A stretch of DNA of 64,000 bases from Streptomyces sp. GKU 895 (GCA_002027195.1 MWJO01000016.1:39296-103295); one strand, 5' to 3'. Numbered from the stretch's first letter, positions 9,137 through 18,478 are shown. Numbers and translations are program-made. Notes: generated by a model not told the origin, from the sequence alone.

Positions 9137-10030
9137 TCAACCCTTCACTCCGGTGAGTGTCACGCCCTCGACGAACGCCTTCTGCGCGAAGAAGAACACG
9201 AGGATCACGGGGGCCATGACCAGCACGGTCGCGGCCATGGTCAGGTTCCAGTCGGTGTGGTGCATGCCCTTGAAGGACTCCAGGCCGTAGCTGAGGGTCC
9301 AGGCGTTCTGGTTCTCCGAGGCGTAGATCTGGGGGCCGAAGTAGTCGTTCCAGGCGTAGAAGAACTGGAACAGGGCCACCGCGGCGATGCCCGGCTTGGC
9401 CATCGGGATGACGACGCGGAGGAGGGTGCGCAGGTCGCCGCAGCCGTCGACCTTCGCCGCGTCGACGTACTCGTTCGGGATCGTCATCAGGAACTGGCGG
9501 AGCAGGAAGATCGAGAACGCGTCGCCGAACGCCATCGGGATGATCAGCGGCCATAGCGTGCCGGAGAGGTCCAGCTGCTTCGCCCAGAACAGGTACATCG
9601 GGATGATGACGACCTGCGGCGGCAGCATCATCATCGAGATCACCAGCATCAGGGACAGATTGCGGCCCCGGAAGCGGAACTTGGCGAGCGCGTACGCCAC
9701 GGGCAGCGAGGAGACGACGGTGAGTGCCGTGCCCGCGCCCGCGTACAGGAGCGTGTTGCGCCACCAGGTCAGGAAGCCCGGGGTGTCGAAGACCCTGCGG
9801 TAGTTGCCCCACTCCCAGGTGTGCGGGATCAGGTCCCGGCTGAGGGCCTGGGTGTCGCTCATGAGGGAGGTCAGGAACACGAACACGAAGGGCAGGGTGA
9901 AGAAGAGGGCGGCGGCGAGGCCGAGGGAGTGGACCGCGATCCATTCCAGGAGTGCCTTGCGGCGGGCCGTTCGTTCGGCGGGGGAGGCGGGCGCCTTCAC
10001 CTGCGTGGGCCTGTCCAGTACTTGGGTCAT
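9137..10030 (-). CDS. csnG: ABC sugar transporter inner-membrane subunit (MalG type)
   Basis: Carbohydrate ABC permease of the CUT1 family, 297 residues. Six membrane segments are apparent, beginning with HSLGLAAALFFTLPFVFVFL. The EAA loop that contacts the ATPase reads YVDAAKVDGCGDLRTLLRVV (about residues 200-219). It starts 3 bp after the csnF stop. No ATPase gene is in the operon. Published work on Streptomyces CsnEFG indicates that the shared ATPase MsiK, encoded elsewhere, powers this transporter. The cargo is expected to be glucosamine oligosaccharides released from chitosan. Confidence 0.9.
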   Translation of the reverse strand: MTQVLDRPTQVKAPASPAERTARRKALLEWIAVHSLGLAAALFFTLPFVFVFLTSLMSDTQALSRDLIPHTWEWGNYRRVFDTPGFLTWWRNTLLYAGAGTALTVVSSLPVAYALAKFRFRGRNLSLMLVISMMMLPPQVVIIPMYLFWAKQLDLSGTLWPLIIPMAFGDAFSIFLLRQFLMTIPNEYVDAAKVDGCGDLRTLLRVVIPMAKPGIAAVALFQFFYAWNDYFGPQIYASENQNAWTLSYGLESFKGMHHTDWNLTMAATVLVMAPVILVFFFAQKAFVEGVTLTGVKG

Positions 10031-10033
10031 CGG

Positions 10034-10975
10034 TCAGTCACCTGCCTGGATCAGGCCGCCCCGGCGCCGCATCAGGAACGCGGTGAACACCATCGACAGG
10101 GCGAAGAGGACGAGGGCGACGACACACGCGGAGCCGTAGTCGAAGCGCTGGAAGCCGAGGTTGTAGACGAGTTGGGGAAGGGTGAGCGTGGACTTGTCCG
10201 GGTAGCCGGGCTCGAACTGGGTGCCGGCGCCCTGGATCACGCCCGAGGCGACCTTCCCGGCGATCAGGGGCTGGGTGTAGTACTGCATCGTCTGGATCAC
10301 GCCGGTGACGACCGCGAACATCACGATCGGCGAGATGTTCGGCAGCGTGACGTAGCGGAACCGCTGCCAGGCCGACGCGCCGTCCAACTCGGCCGCCTCG
10401 TACTGCTCCTGGGGTACGTCGAGCAGCGCGGCCATGAAGATGACCATCAGGTCGCCGATGCCCCACAGGGCGAGCAGGGTGAGGGCCGGCTTGGACCAGG
10501 TGGGGTCGTTGAACCAGCCGGGTGCCGGGATGCCGACCTTCTCCAGGACCGAGTTGACCGGGCCCGTACCGGGGTTGAGCAGGAAGGCGAAGGCCATGGT
10601 CGCCGCCACCGGCGGGGCGAGGTAGGGCAGGTAGAAGAGGGTGCGGAAGACCCCCGTGCCCGTCTTGATCTTCGTGATCAGCAGGCCGATCCCGAGGCCG
10701 AACACGACCCGGAGACTGACCATCACCACGACCAGCCACAGGGTGTTGCGCAGGGCCGGCCAGAAGAACGGGTAGTGCTCGAAGACGTAGGTCCAGTTCT
10801 GGGTGCCGCTCCACGTCGGCGGCCTGAAGCCGTCGTAGTGCATGAACGAGAAGTAGACCGTCGAGATCAGCGGGTACGCGAAGAAGACCGCGAAGCCGAT
10901 CAGCCAGGGGGACATGAAGGCGAGGGTGCGCAGCGCCGACCTGCGGCGCTTCGACGCCAGGGTGAGCGTGGCCAT
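10034..10975 (-). CDS. csnF: ABC sugar transporter inner-membrane subunit (MalF type)
   Basis: CUT1-family permease, 313 residues, with six predicted membrane helices; the first is TLAFMSPWLIGFAVFFAYPL. The EAA loop is YEAAELDGASAWQRFRYVTL (about residues 211-230). The start ATG at 10975 shares one base with the csnE stop (TGATG), so translation is coupled. The frame stays open through csnE in the upstream direction, but that part is a shadow. It pairs with csnG to form the channel of the CsnEFG importer. Confidence 0.9.
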   Translation of the reverse strand: MATLTLASKRRRSALRTLAFMSPWLIGFAVFFAYPLISTVYFSFMHYDGFRPPTWSGTQNWTYVFEHYPFFWPALRNTLWLVVVMVSLRVVFGLGIGLLITKIKTGTGVFRTLFYLPYLAPPVAATMAFAFLLNPGTGPVNSVLEKVGIPAPGWFNDPTWSKPALTLLALWGIGDLMVIFMAALLDVPQEQYEAAELDGASAWQRFRYVTLPNISPIVMFAVVTGVIQTMQYYTQPLIAGKVASGVIQGAGTQFEPGYPDKSTLTLPQLVYNLGFQRFDYGSACVVALVLFALSMVFTAFLMRRRGGLIQAGD

Positions 10976-12306
10976 CACTTCGCCTGCGCGATGTCCGTGT
11001 CGATCTGCTTCGCCGCGTCCGCGAGGCCCTTGTGGAGGTCGGTGACCTTGCCGCTCTCGTAGGCGTAGCCGAGTTCCTGGATCGTGGTGAGGTAGACGCC
11101 GCCGTTGACCGAGGACGGGGCGGTCGTCGACTGCGGGTTCGCCGCGATGTCGAGGAAGGTCTTGAAGCGCGGGTCGTACTTCAGCTTCGGGGACTTCAGG
11201 GCGGCGAGCGTGGAGGGCACGTTGTGGATGGCGTTGGAGAAGTTCACCACCGCGTCGGTGTCCGTGGTGATGTACTTGACCAGCTCCCAGGCCGCGTTCT
11301 GCTTCTTGCTGGTGGCGGCGATGCCGGCGATCGTGCCGGTGATGTAGCCCTTGCCGTACTGGTCGGCCTGGTCGTCGGGGACGGGCAGCGGGGCGACGCC
11401 GATGTCGAAGCCGGGCTTGGCGTCCAGGGCCATGCCGAGCCGCCACTCGCCGTCGAGCTGCATGGCGACCTGACCGGTGTGGAAGGGGTGCTTGGGACCC
11501 CATTCGTCGCCGAGCTTGGCGCGGTACGTCTCCAGCTTGCGGTAGCCGCCGAGGGCGTCGACCAGCTTCTTCTGGACGGTGAAGGCGGCAGCGACTGCCG
11601 GGTCCTTCGCGATCGTCGACTTGCCGTCCTTGTCGAAGTACGTGGGGGAGAACTGGCCCAGGTAGTGCTCGGTCGTGGTCTCCCAGCCGTGGTAGTTCGG
11701 CATGAAGCCGAGCTGCTTGAAGCTGTCGCCCTGCGGGACGGTCAGCTTCTTGGCGTCGGCCTCGAACTCGGACCAGGTCTTCGGCGGGGCGCTGATGCCC
11801 GCCTTCTCGAAGGCCGTCTTGTTGTAGTAGAGGCCGTAGGCGTCGCCGAGGAGCGGGACCGAGCAGCGGTCGCCGTCGAACTGGGTGTACTCGTTCATCG
11901 CCGCCGGGAACGTCGTGGCCGGGTCGATCTTCGCCTTCTCGAAGAAGGGGTTGAGGTCGACCAGGGCGCCGGAGGAGCAGAACTTGCCGACGGCGTTGGT
12001 GGTGAAGGACGAGATCACGTCGGGCGCCTTGGAACCGCCCGCGCGCAGCGCCTGGTTGATCTTGTCGTCGGTCATGTTGCCGACGACGTTGACGTGGATG
12101 TTGGGGTGCGCCTTCTCGAAACCGGCGACCAGGGTCTTCACGGCCGTCACCTCGGAGTCCGCGCTCCAGGCGTGCCAGAAGTTGATGGTCGTCTCCTTGG
12201 AGGCGTCGTCGTCGGCGCCGGAGTTCGACTGGCCGGTACAGGCCGTGGTCAGGAGAGCGACGGAGGAAAGCAGGGCAAAAGCCGTTGTTCGGGCACGGTT
12301 GGGCAT
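10975..12306 (-). CDS. csnE: Extracellular sugar-binding lipoprotein
   Basis: Solute-binding protein family 1, 443 residues. The signal peptide MPNRARTTAFALLSSVALLT is followed by lipobox TTAC with Cys23, so it is an acylated lipoprotein on the outer face of the membrane. The mature protein opens with TTINFWHAWSADSEV, typical of CUT1 binding proteins, and contains DGEWRLGMALDAKPGFDIGV near the second lobe. ATG at 12306 is preceded by AGGGAG. It lies 43 bp after csnR in the same direction. It should bind chitosan-derived oligosaccharides and deliver them to CsnFG. Confidence 0.9.
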   Translation of the reverse strand: MPNRARTTAFALLSSVALLTTACTGQSNSGADDDASKETTINFWHAWSADSEVTAVKTLVAGFEKAHPNIHVNVVGNMTDDKINQALRAGGSKAPDVISSFTTNAVGKFCSSGALVDLNPFFEKAKIDPATTFPAAMNEYTQFDGDRCSVPLLGDAYGLYYNKTAFEKAGISAPPKTWSEFEADAKKLTVPQGDSFKQLGFMPNYHGWETTTEHYLGQFSPTYFDKDGKSTIAKDPAVAAAFTVQKKLVDALGGYRKLETYRAKLGDEWGPKHPFHTGQVAMQLDGEWRLGMALDAKPGFDIGVAPLPVPDDQADQYGKGYITGTIAGIAATSKKQNAAWELVKYITTDTDAVVNFSNAIHNVPSTLAALKSPKLKYDPRFKTFLDIAANPQSTTAPSSVNGGVYLTTIQELGYAYESGKVTDLHKGLADAAKQIDTDIAQAK

Positions 12307-12349
12307 GGCGAAGTCTCCCTGGGGCGGGCAAAGGGGATGAGGGAAGGGC

Positions 12350-13543
12350 TCAGCGCGAGGTGTCGAAGACCTCGTCGCGGGTGGCTGCCAGCGCGCTCTC
12401 CAACGCGCCGCGCAGCACGGGCTGTTCGAGTACGTCGCCGACGACGAGGTGGGGGCGGGCCGCGGCCAGCTCCGCCAGTTCGGACTGGACGAGCGCGCGC
12501 AGCGGCTCGCCGCCGGCGGTGAGGCAGGCGCCGCTCAGGACGACGAGTTCCGGGTCGAGGACGGAGACGAGCGAGGCCAGGCCGGTGGCGAGGCGGGTCG
12601 CGTACGTCTCCAGCAGCTGCTGGTGGGCGGGGTCTTCGGAATGTGCGGCGCGGGCGACGAGGGCGGCGGCGACCTCGGCGTACGGGCCGCTCGGGATGTC
12701 GTCGATGCCGAGTTCGCGGGCGAGCCGGGGGACCGCCTGGGAACCGGCCAGCTCCTGGTAGCCGCCGCTGTTGGCCTTGGTGACCTGCCGTACCAGCGGG
12801 GTGCCCGGCACCGGCAGGAAGCCGACCTCGCCCGCGCCGCCGGTCCAGCCGCGGTGCAGCCGGCCGCCGAGGACGAGGGCCGCGCCGAGGCCGCCCTCGT
12901 TCCACAGCAGGACGAAGTCGTCGTGGCCGCGGGCCGCGCCGAGCCGCTGTTCGGCGACGGCGACGAGGTTGACGTCGTTCTCGTACTCCACCGGCATCGG
13001 CAGCGCGGCGGCGAGTTCACCGAGGAGGGCCGGGGTGTGCCAGCCCGGGAGGTGGGAGGCGTAGCGCAGCCGGCCGGTGCCCGGGTCGAAGGCGCCGGGG
13101 GTGCCGATGACGAGCCGGTGGACGTCGGCGCGGACCAGTGCGGCCGCCTTCAGGGCACCGTCGAGGGCGTCGGTGACCTGCTGGACGACCGGGGTGCCGG
13201 TCCTTCTGCCCGGGGTGGGCAGTTCGTACGAGCCGATCGTGCGGCCGGTGATGTCGGCGACGGCGGCGAGGATGCGTTCGGGGGTGACGTCGAGGCCGGC
13301 GGCGTACCCGGCGGCCGGATTCACCTCGTACAACTGGGCGTTGGGGCCGGGACGTCCCTCGGTGGTGCCGCCGGCGAGCACCAGGCCCGCCGCTTCGAGG
13401 CGGGCCAGGAGCTGGGAGGCGGTCGGCTTGGACAGGCCGGTGAGCTTGCCGATGCGGGTGCGGGACAGCTGCCCGTGCTCCAGAAGGAGGTCGAGGGCGG
13501 CACGGTCGTTCATGGCGCGGAGTGTGCGCGGGGTGCCGGCCAT
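12350..13543 (-). CDS. csnR: ROK-family transcriptional repressor
   Basis: ROK repressor, 397 residues. The N-terminal winged helix (about residues 12-60) includes SRTRIGKLTGLSKPTASQLL; the sugar-kinase-like effector domain follows with ENDVNLVAVAEQ and GGLGAALVLGGRLHRG. The usual ROK zinc motif CxCGxxGC is absent here, the region reading GGAGEVGFLPV, so zinc binding is doubtful. In Streptomyces CsnR represses the csnR-K operon and the chitosanase gene, and glucosamine oligomers relieve repression. Its position at the operon head plus a palindrome 55 bp upstream fits autoregulation. ATG at 13543 follows GAGAGGGG. Confidence 0.88.
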   Translation of the reverse strand: MAGTPRTLRAMNDRAALDLLLEHGQLSRTRIGKLTGLSKPTASQLLARLEAAGLVLAGGTTEGRPGPNAQLYEVNPAAGYAAGLDVTPERILAAVADITGRTIGSYELPTPGRRTGTPVVQQVTDALDGALKAAALVRADVHRLVIGTPGAFDPGTGRLRYASHLPGWHTPALLGELAAALPMPVEYENDVNLVAVAEQRLGAARGHDDFVLLWNEGGLGAALVLGGRLHRGWTGGAGEVGFLPVPGTPLVRQVTKANSGGYQELAGSQAVPRLARELGIDDIPSGPYAEVAAALVARAAHSEDPAHQQLLETYATRLATGLASLVSVLDPELVVLSGACLTAGGEPLRALVQSELAELAAARPHLVVGDVLEQPVLRGALESALAATRDEVFDTSR

Positions 13544-13597
13544 GTGTGCCCCTCTCCCGGGAGTGTTCCGCAGCAGACTCTACGGACCGTGACTGTT

Positions 13598-13610
13598 AGG
13601 AAAGTTTCCT
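13598..13610. promoter_or_regulatory. Palindromic operator candidate for CsnR
   Basis: A perfect palindrome AGGAAA-G-TTTCCT sits 55-67 bp upstream of the csnR start. As I recall it, the CsnR operator described in Streptomyces is a palindrome of this type. Nothing else in the 13544-13832 gap is as clear. The divergent gene at 13833 starts 220 bp away and is unlikely to share it. Confidence 0.75.
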
Positions 13611-13832
13611 GTTGGATGCAGGGAACATAGGTCTGGACCGTGAGGGAGTCAAGGGGGTGAAGGAAACCGTCCTCGCGGGAAACGGAGTCGTTACCTGCGA
13701 CTCCGGTACCGGGGGCGCAACGAGTTCATCACGATCACGCCTTTTCGCAGGTAGGGACGTGCTTCTTCACAGCTTTCCGGCTTTTCATCGATCGGCTGCG
13801 AACGTGGGTTCGGGGCGCGGTGGGGGTGGGGC

Positions 13833-14462
13833 GTGAGGAATGCGGTGCGACGTGCCGTGCCGGTGGTGGTGCTGGCCTGCGCGGTGGCGGGCGGTGTGTC
13901 CGGGTGCCGGGTCGGCGGGGACGACACGAAGGCGGCGACGCGGGTGACCCGGCCGGCGCCGGCCCCGGCTTGCACGGGGGCGATCCGGTGGGGGCGGGTG
14001 AGTGAGGAACGGACCCTCATCGCGGTGTCCCGGGTCGTCACGGTCCGCAAGGACGACGGGGAGGTGCGGCTGTCGCCGCTCCGCGTGCGGGAGCTGGTGC
14101 CGCGGGTCGAGACGAGCGGGGCCGGGCCGTCGACCGAGCGGATCTTCGCTTCCCTCGACAAGCGCCTGGGGGACGCGTTCGAGGTGGCCCGGCCCGGCCG
14201 GACGTCCACGGCCGTGGAACACCCCGACGTCGCTGACTTCCTGGGCGACTCGGGCCGTTTCGTGTCCGCCTGGGGCGTGCGGGCCGTCGAGGCGACCTTC
14301 ACGGCGGACTGCGGCGGTACGACACCGGTGTACGGCAGCGTCAGCACCTGGCACGGCAGCAGCGACGCCTCGTTGCAGTGCGGCGTGGACCCCGCCGAGC
14401 ACGGCAACAAGGAGCGGTGGGTGACCGAGGCGTACACCCTGGCCTGCGGACACGGCTCATGA
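13833..14462 (+). CDS. Putative lipoprotein of unknown function
   Basis: A 209-residue exported protein. The N-terminus is basic then hydrophobic (RRAVPVVVLACAVAGG) and ends in a lipobox VSGC with Cys25, so it should be lipid-anchored outside the membrane. The mature part has four more cysteines (C47, C138, C160, C181 approximately), which could form two disulfides. I recognise no domain. The start is GTG at 13833, and its stop overlaps the next gene as ATGA, so the two are translationally coupled and probably act together. Confidence 0.7.
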   Translation: MRNAVRRAVPVVVLACAVAGGVSGCRVGGDDTKAATRVTRPAPAPACTGAIRWGRVSEERTLIAVSRVVTVRKDDGEVRLSPLRVRELVPRVETSGAGPSTERIFASLDKRLGDAFEVARPGRTSTAVEHPDVADFLGDSGRFVSAWGVRAVEATFTADCGGTTPVYGSVSTWHGSSDASLQCGVDPAEHGNKERWVTEAYTLACGHGS

Positions 14463-15025
14463 GGCTGCTCCTGGCGTGCTGGCGGGCGGCCGTGACCGTC
14501 CAGTCGCCGCTGATGGTCGTCCAGTTGGCGGCCGGGCTCGCCGACGACGGGTTCACCTGGAGCAACCTGGGGCGCCACCTGGTGACCGCGCTGCTCGTGT
14601 GGGGGACTCTCGGCCTGCTCTGGGCGGCGCTGGTGGGGGCGTGGCTCCGGCGCCGGTCGCGGACCGCCGGACTCCCGTTCTCCGAGCGGGCCCTGGACGA
14701 CCGACAGACGCATCTGCTGCGCCCGGCCGAGGTCTCCGACGGCTGGCAACGGCGCACCCGCGACCGGCTGACCTCCTCCGACCGGGCCTTCCTCATCGCC
14801 GGCAAGGGTGAGGAGGAGGTCCGCTTCCTGTGGCGTCCGGGCCGCCGCGCCGACCACTCGGTGCACGGCTCCCTGTCCTTCGACGCGGCCGCCGGAACGG
14901 TCCTCGTCGACCTCCGCGAAGGCGACCACCACCTCGGCGTGGCCGGCCTGCGCAAGGGCACGTCGTACGTCGCGATGTGCCAGGTGGCGCGGGCGCTGGA
15001 GCTGAGGGGGACGGCCGCGGGATGA
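14459..15025 (+). CDS. Membrane protein of unknown function, coupled to the lipoprotein gene
   Basis: A 188-residue protein with two N-terminal hydrophobic segments (about residues 2-27 and 38-60) followed by a soluble domain containing RDRLTSSDRAFLIAGKGEEE and DLREGDHHLGVAGLRKG. No family is recognised. ATG at 14459 lies inside the stop of the lipoprotein gene (ATGA), which fixes this start over a longer frame beginning at 14378. A strong hairpin terminator follows. By coupling it is probably a partner of the lipoprotein. Confidence 0.7.
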   Translation: MRLLLACWRAAVTVQSPLMVVQLAAGLADDGFTWSNLGRHLVTALLVWGTLGLLWAALVGAWLRRRSRTAGLPFSERALDDRQTHLLRPAEVSDGWQRRTRDRLTSSDRAFLIAGKGEEEVRFLWRPGRRADHSVHGSLSFDAAAGTVLVDLREGDHHLGVAGLRKGTSYVAMCQVARALELRGTAAG

Positions 15026-15030
15026 CGGAA

Positions 15031-15063
15031 GGGCGGCGCCCGGGATCACGCCGGGTGCCGCCC
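15031..15063. terminator. Bidirectional terminator hairpin
   Basis: A 13-bp stem with one G.T pair and a 7-base loop (arms 15031-15043 and 15051-15063) sits between two convergent genes, so it can stop transcription from both sides. There is no T-tract, as is common for Streptomyces terminators. Confidence 0.85.
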
Positions 15064-15077
15064 TCCTCGTACGGCTG

Positions 15078-16172
15078 CTACTTCGGCACGCTCGGCGGGG
15101 CCAGCGGGGCGGCCGCCTCGGCCTGGGGGGACGAGGTGTTGGAGTAGACCGAGGGGGCCGCCACGGCCGCCGTCGGGTCGGGGGCCGGCTCGGGGTCCGC
15201 CGCCACGGCCGGGCCGCCGACGATGTCGATGTCCGCCGCGTCGAAGGCGTGCTTGAGGCGCCAGCGCAGTTCGCGTTCCACCGTCAGGGCCTTGCCCGGC
15301 ATCGTCTTCGCGGAGACCCGCACGACCATCGAGTCGAGCAGGACGCTGTCCAGACCCAGGACCTCGATCGGGCCCCACAGGAGCTCGTTCCAGGGCTCCT
15401 CCTTGCTCATCCGCTCGGCGACCCCGTCGATCGTCGCCTTCACCTTGTCCAGGTCCTCGGACGCGCGGAGGGTGACGTCGACGCCGGCCGTGGCCCAGCC
15501 CTGGGAGAGGTTGCCGATGCGCTTGACCTCGCCGTTGCGGACGTACCAGATCTCGCCGTTGTCGCCGCGCAGCTTCGTCACGCGCAGGCCGACCTCGATG
15601 ACCTCGCCGGCGGCCACGCCCGCGTCGATGGTGTCGCCGACGCCGTACTGGTCCTCCAGGATCATGAAGACGCCGGAGAGGAAGTCCGTGACCAGGTTGC
15701 GGGCGCCGAAACCGATGGCGACGCCCGCGACACCGGCGGAGGCCAGCAGCGGGGCGAGATTGATCGCGAAGGTGGAGAGGATCATCAGCGCGGCCGTGCC
15801 CATGATCAGGAAGCTGGCCACCGAACGCAGCACCGAGCCGATCGCCTGCGAGCGCTGACGGCGGCGCTCGACGTTCACCAGCAGACCGCCGAGGCTCGTG
15901 CCGTCGACCGCCTGGACCGTGCGGTTCATGCGGTCTATCAGCTTGGTGATCGCCCGCCGCACCACCACTCTCAGCACCGCCGCTATCACCAGGATCAGCA
16001 GCACGCGCAGACCGATCGCCAGCCAGGTCGACCAGTTCTGCTCGACCCAGCTCGCTGCGTTCGTCGCGCTCTCCTGGGCGTCCTGGAGCGAGGGGACGGT
16101 CGCGGCCCCGCTCTCCGACGGAGAGGGCGACGGGGTCGCGGTCGCGGCCAGTAGGACGGCGGGCAAGGACAC
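15078..16172 (-). CDS. MscS-family small-conductance mechanosensitive channel
   Basis: A 364-residue membrane channel that opens on hypo-osmotic shock. After an N-terminal Ser/Pro/Ala-rich extracytoplasmic stretch there are membrane helices near LAIGLRVLLILVIAAVL and SFLIMGTAALMILSTF, then the pore helix and gate (ASAGVAGVAIGFGARNLVTD), highly typical of MscS, then the beta domain with EDQYGVGDTI and GEVIEVGLRVT. The C-terminal ~35 residues are Ala/Pro-rich and disordered. The GTG start at 16172 follows GGAGG. The gene stands alone and ends at a shared terminator. Confidence 0.9.
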   Translation of the reverse strand: MSLPAVLLAATATPSPSPSESGAATVPSLQDAQESATNAASWVEQNWSTWLAIGLRVLLILVIAAVLRVVVRRAITKLIDRMNRTVQAVDGTSLGGLLVNVERRRQRSQAIGSVLRSVASFLIMGTAALMILSTFAINLAPLLASAGVAGVAIGFGARNLVTDFLSGVFMILEDQYGVGDTIDAGVAAGEVIEVGLRVTKLRGDNGEIWYVRNGEVKRIGNLSQGWATAGVDVTLRASEDLDKVKATIDGVAERMSKEEPWNELLWGPIEVLGLDSVLLDSMVVRVSAKTMPGKALTVERELRWRLKHAFDAADIDIVGGPAVAADPEPAPDPTAAVAAPSVYSNTSSPQAEAAAPLAPPSVPK

Positions 16173-16464
16173 GGCAGGTACCTCCAGGTGCAGCGTCCGA
16201 CGCCCGGCGGATGGTCAAGGTCACGGAAAGGTCACCGGGCGGCAGACCCACCACACTAACGGTGCATCGTGTGGGGATCGTTGCAATGTTCGAGGGAGAG
16301 ACCGTGCTCACCTGGGGATGAAGAAAGCAGTGGTCGCAGGTGTGGTCGAAAACACTCCCAGCCCGTTACCGGGAGATGGTGGCGCTTCCACCAGGCATGA
16401 GGGGAGACTGACTACAGATCGTCCCGGCGCGAGCCACGCGCCGCCGACGCCCAAGGAGGCATCC
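16173..16464. promoter_or_regulatory. Divergent promoter region between mscS-like and HNH genes
   Basis: About 290 bp between two divergently transcribed genes must carry both promoters. I see no clear -35/-10 pair and no long inverted repeat. An AAGGAGG ribosome site at 16453-16459 decides the downstream GTG start. Confidence 0.5.
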
Positions 16465-17001
16465 GTGCCGCATGTCCTGGTCCTCAACGCGTCGTACGAG
16501 CCACTGGGCGTCGTACCGCTCCGCCGCGCGCTCATCCTCGTGCTCGAAAACAAGGCCGTGTGCCTCGAGGAGTCCGGCGCCTTCATGCACAGCGCAACCG
16601 TCACAGTCCCCGCACCAAGCGTGGTCCGGCTCAAGCGATTCGTCCGGGTTCCCTATCGGGGGCCCGTTCCTCTTACCCGTCGTGCGCTCTTCGCGCGGGA
16701 CGGAGGCCGGTGCATGTACTGCGGTGGCGTCGCAACCAGCGTCGACCACGTCATCCCGCGCAGCCGCGGGGGCAAGCACGTCTGGGACAACGTGGTGGCC
16801 TCGTGCCGCCGCTGCAACCACGTGAAGGCCGACCGACACCTGTTCGAGATCGGCTGGCGGCTGCGCCACAAACCCGCTCCGCCCACCGGCCTGGCCTGGC
16901 GCATCATCGGCACCGGGCACAGGGACCCGCGCTGGCTGCCGTACCTGCAGCCGTACGGCGCGGACGACGCCCTGGCCCGGATCGACGGCATCTCCGCCTG
17001 A
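16465..17001 (+). CDS. HNH endonuclease-domain protein
   Basis: A 178-residue protein in the conserved actinobacterial HNH group. The N-terminal half begins PHVLVLNASYEPLGVVPLRR. The HNH core follows: zinc cysteines in CMYC, then SVDHVIPRSRGGKHVWDN with the catalytic His, then a second pair in CRRCNHVKAD. GTG at 16465 lies five bases after AAGGAGG and is the only sensible start, as a nearby ATG is out of frame. It stands alone between a divergent channel gene and a terminator. It is a likely DNA nuclease; no partner methylase is adjacent, so a restriction role is not supported. Confidence 0.85.
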   Translation: MPHVLVLNASYEPLGVVPLRRALILVLENKAVCLEESGAFMHSATVTVPAPSVVRLKRFVRVPYRGPVPLTRRALFARDGGRCMYCGGVATSVDHVIPRSRGGKHVWDNVVASCRRCNHVKADRHLFEIGWRLRHKPAPPTGLAWRIIGTGHRDPRWLPYLQPYGADDALARIDGISA

Positions 17002-17038
17002 CGACGATCCGGGCCTTCGTGTTGTCCCGTGGGTGTGC

Positions 17039-17069
17039 TGTCCCGGGGGTCCCCCGTGCCCCCGGGACA
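17039..17069. terminator. Hairpin terminator between convergent genes
   Basis: A perfect 11-bp stem (arms 17039-17049 and 17059-17069, TGTCCCGGGGG type) with a 9-base loop lies between the HNH gene and the convergent ABC permease. It can act on both strands. Confidence 0.75.
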
Positions 17070-17108
17070 ACAGGTGTGTGCGCCTGCGAGGCGGTGATCA
17101 CGGCCGTC

Positions 17109-18478
17109 TCACGTGTACCGCAGCTCCGCCGGACGCAGTGAGCGGCGCAGCAGCGGCAGCGAGGTCGCGGCGGCCAGCAGGCTCGCCGCGTACACGGCCA
17201 CCGGGACGAACAGCGCCATGTACGGCACCTCCGGCGCCCCGTGCTCGGAGGCGGCCGAGGCGTACCAGATCCCGATCGTCATCCCGCCGAGCCCGGCCAC
17301 CACGGTGGCGGGGGCCAGCGGGATCGCGGTCTCCAGCAGGGTGGCCTTCGCCAGCACCGAGTACGGCACTCCGCTCGCGGTCTGCGCGGCCAGGCCCCGG
17401 CGCCGGGTGGCGACGGACTCGGCGGTGCCGACGGCGAGCGCGGTGAGCACCAGGGCGAGGGCGACGAGAACGGCGAGGCCCGTGAGGTTCAGACCGTTCT
17501 CGTAGAAGCCGATCCCCTCCGCGTAGTGGCTCCCCCGCTCGTGCAGGACCGACAGCATCACCTGCCGTACCCCCAGGAACCCCGAGCCGACGACCGTCAC
17601 CAGCAGCACCGCTGCATGGGTACGGGCCGCCGCCCACGGGTCGTCGCGCAGCCGTTCCGCCGCGATCAGCACCGCCGGGCTCTTGGCGCGGGCGGCCAGG
17701 CCCTCGCCGAGTTGCCGGGCCGAGGCGCCGGTCAGCCACACGGCCACCGCCCCGACCAGCAGACACATCGCGAAGATCGTGACCGGGCCCAGCGTGAACG
17801 GGAGCGGGTTGCCGAAGACAGGCGCGGCCGCCACATACACCGCGAGGAGCACGAGCAGCGCGGTCGCCGCCCGGAACAGCCGTCCCGGACCCCGGGCCGG
17901 CCGCACCCGCCGTACCCAGCCCAGCGGCGAGGCGATCAGCCGGCGCAGCGCCAGCGCGCTCACCGCCGCGCCCAGCACCGGCACCCCGAGCGCCACCACC
18001 GCGATGCCCGCCCAGGCCGCCGGGTCGGGGTGCCGCCAGATCCGGAGCAGGGCCGGCACGCAGAACACCGTGGTCACCGCCGCCGCCAGCAGACAGGCCA
18101 GCCCCGACTCCAGCGCGGCGATCCGCCGCGTCTGCGCGGGGGTGCCCCCGCGAGCCGCAGCGCGGCCAGCCGCCGGTCGCGGTGCACGGCGCCGATGCGG
18201 GCGCACTGGCCCACGAACCCGAGCACCGGTATGAACAGCAGCAGCAGTGCGGCGATCACGCCGACCCGGGTACCGGGCTGGTCGAGCAGCCCGCCGCCGA
18301 CCGGCACGGTGAGCTGCCCCTCGAGCGGCACGAGCGCGGCGATCACCAGCCCCAGGCCGGTCGCCAGTGCCGCCCCGACGGCGATGAGCAGGACCCGCCA
18401 CCCCTCCCGGCGGTCCGAGCCCCGGGTGAGCAGCCAGGCGAGGCGCAGATCGGCGCTCAGTCGCGTCCATGTGGTCAC
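17109..18478 (-). CDS. FtsX-like ABC transporter permease (one-base frameshift)
   Basis: Permease of the MacB/FtsX type, 456 residues after correction. The first 110 codons (GTG at 18478, VTTWTRLSADLRLAWLLTR) and the rest are in different frames. Adding one base in the GGTGCCCC stretch near 18143-18146 restores LRLAGATPAQTRRIAALES. Seen: an N-terminal membrane helix (WRVLLIAVGAALATGLGLVI), others near IAALLLLFIPVLGFVG and IAVVALGVPVLGAAVSALAL, and a C-terminal helix set ending in SLRPAELRYT. Its GTG overlaps the ATPase stop (GTGA), so it is translated as the third gene of a PadR-ATPase-permease operon. The cargo is unknown; such transporters often export peptides or antibiotics. Confidence 0.82.

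Noticed and set aside
9821..11062. Plus-strand ORF over the csn permeases
   Set aside because: Gly/Glu/Arg-rich low-complexity translation, antisense to two clear permeases.
13544..13832. Small RNA or riboswitch before the lipoprotein gene
   Set aside because: No conserved fold or terminator recognised in this spacer apart from the csnR palindrome.
13612..13836. 74-codon ORF in the csnR upstream spacer
   Set aside because: No ribosome site, no family, and it begins right after the operator palindrome.
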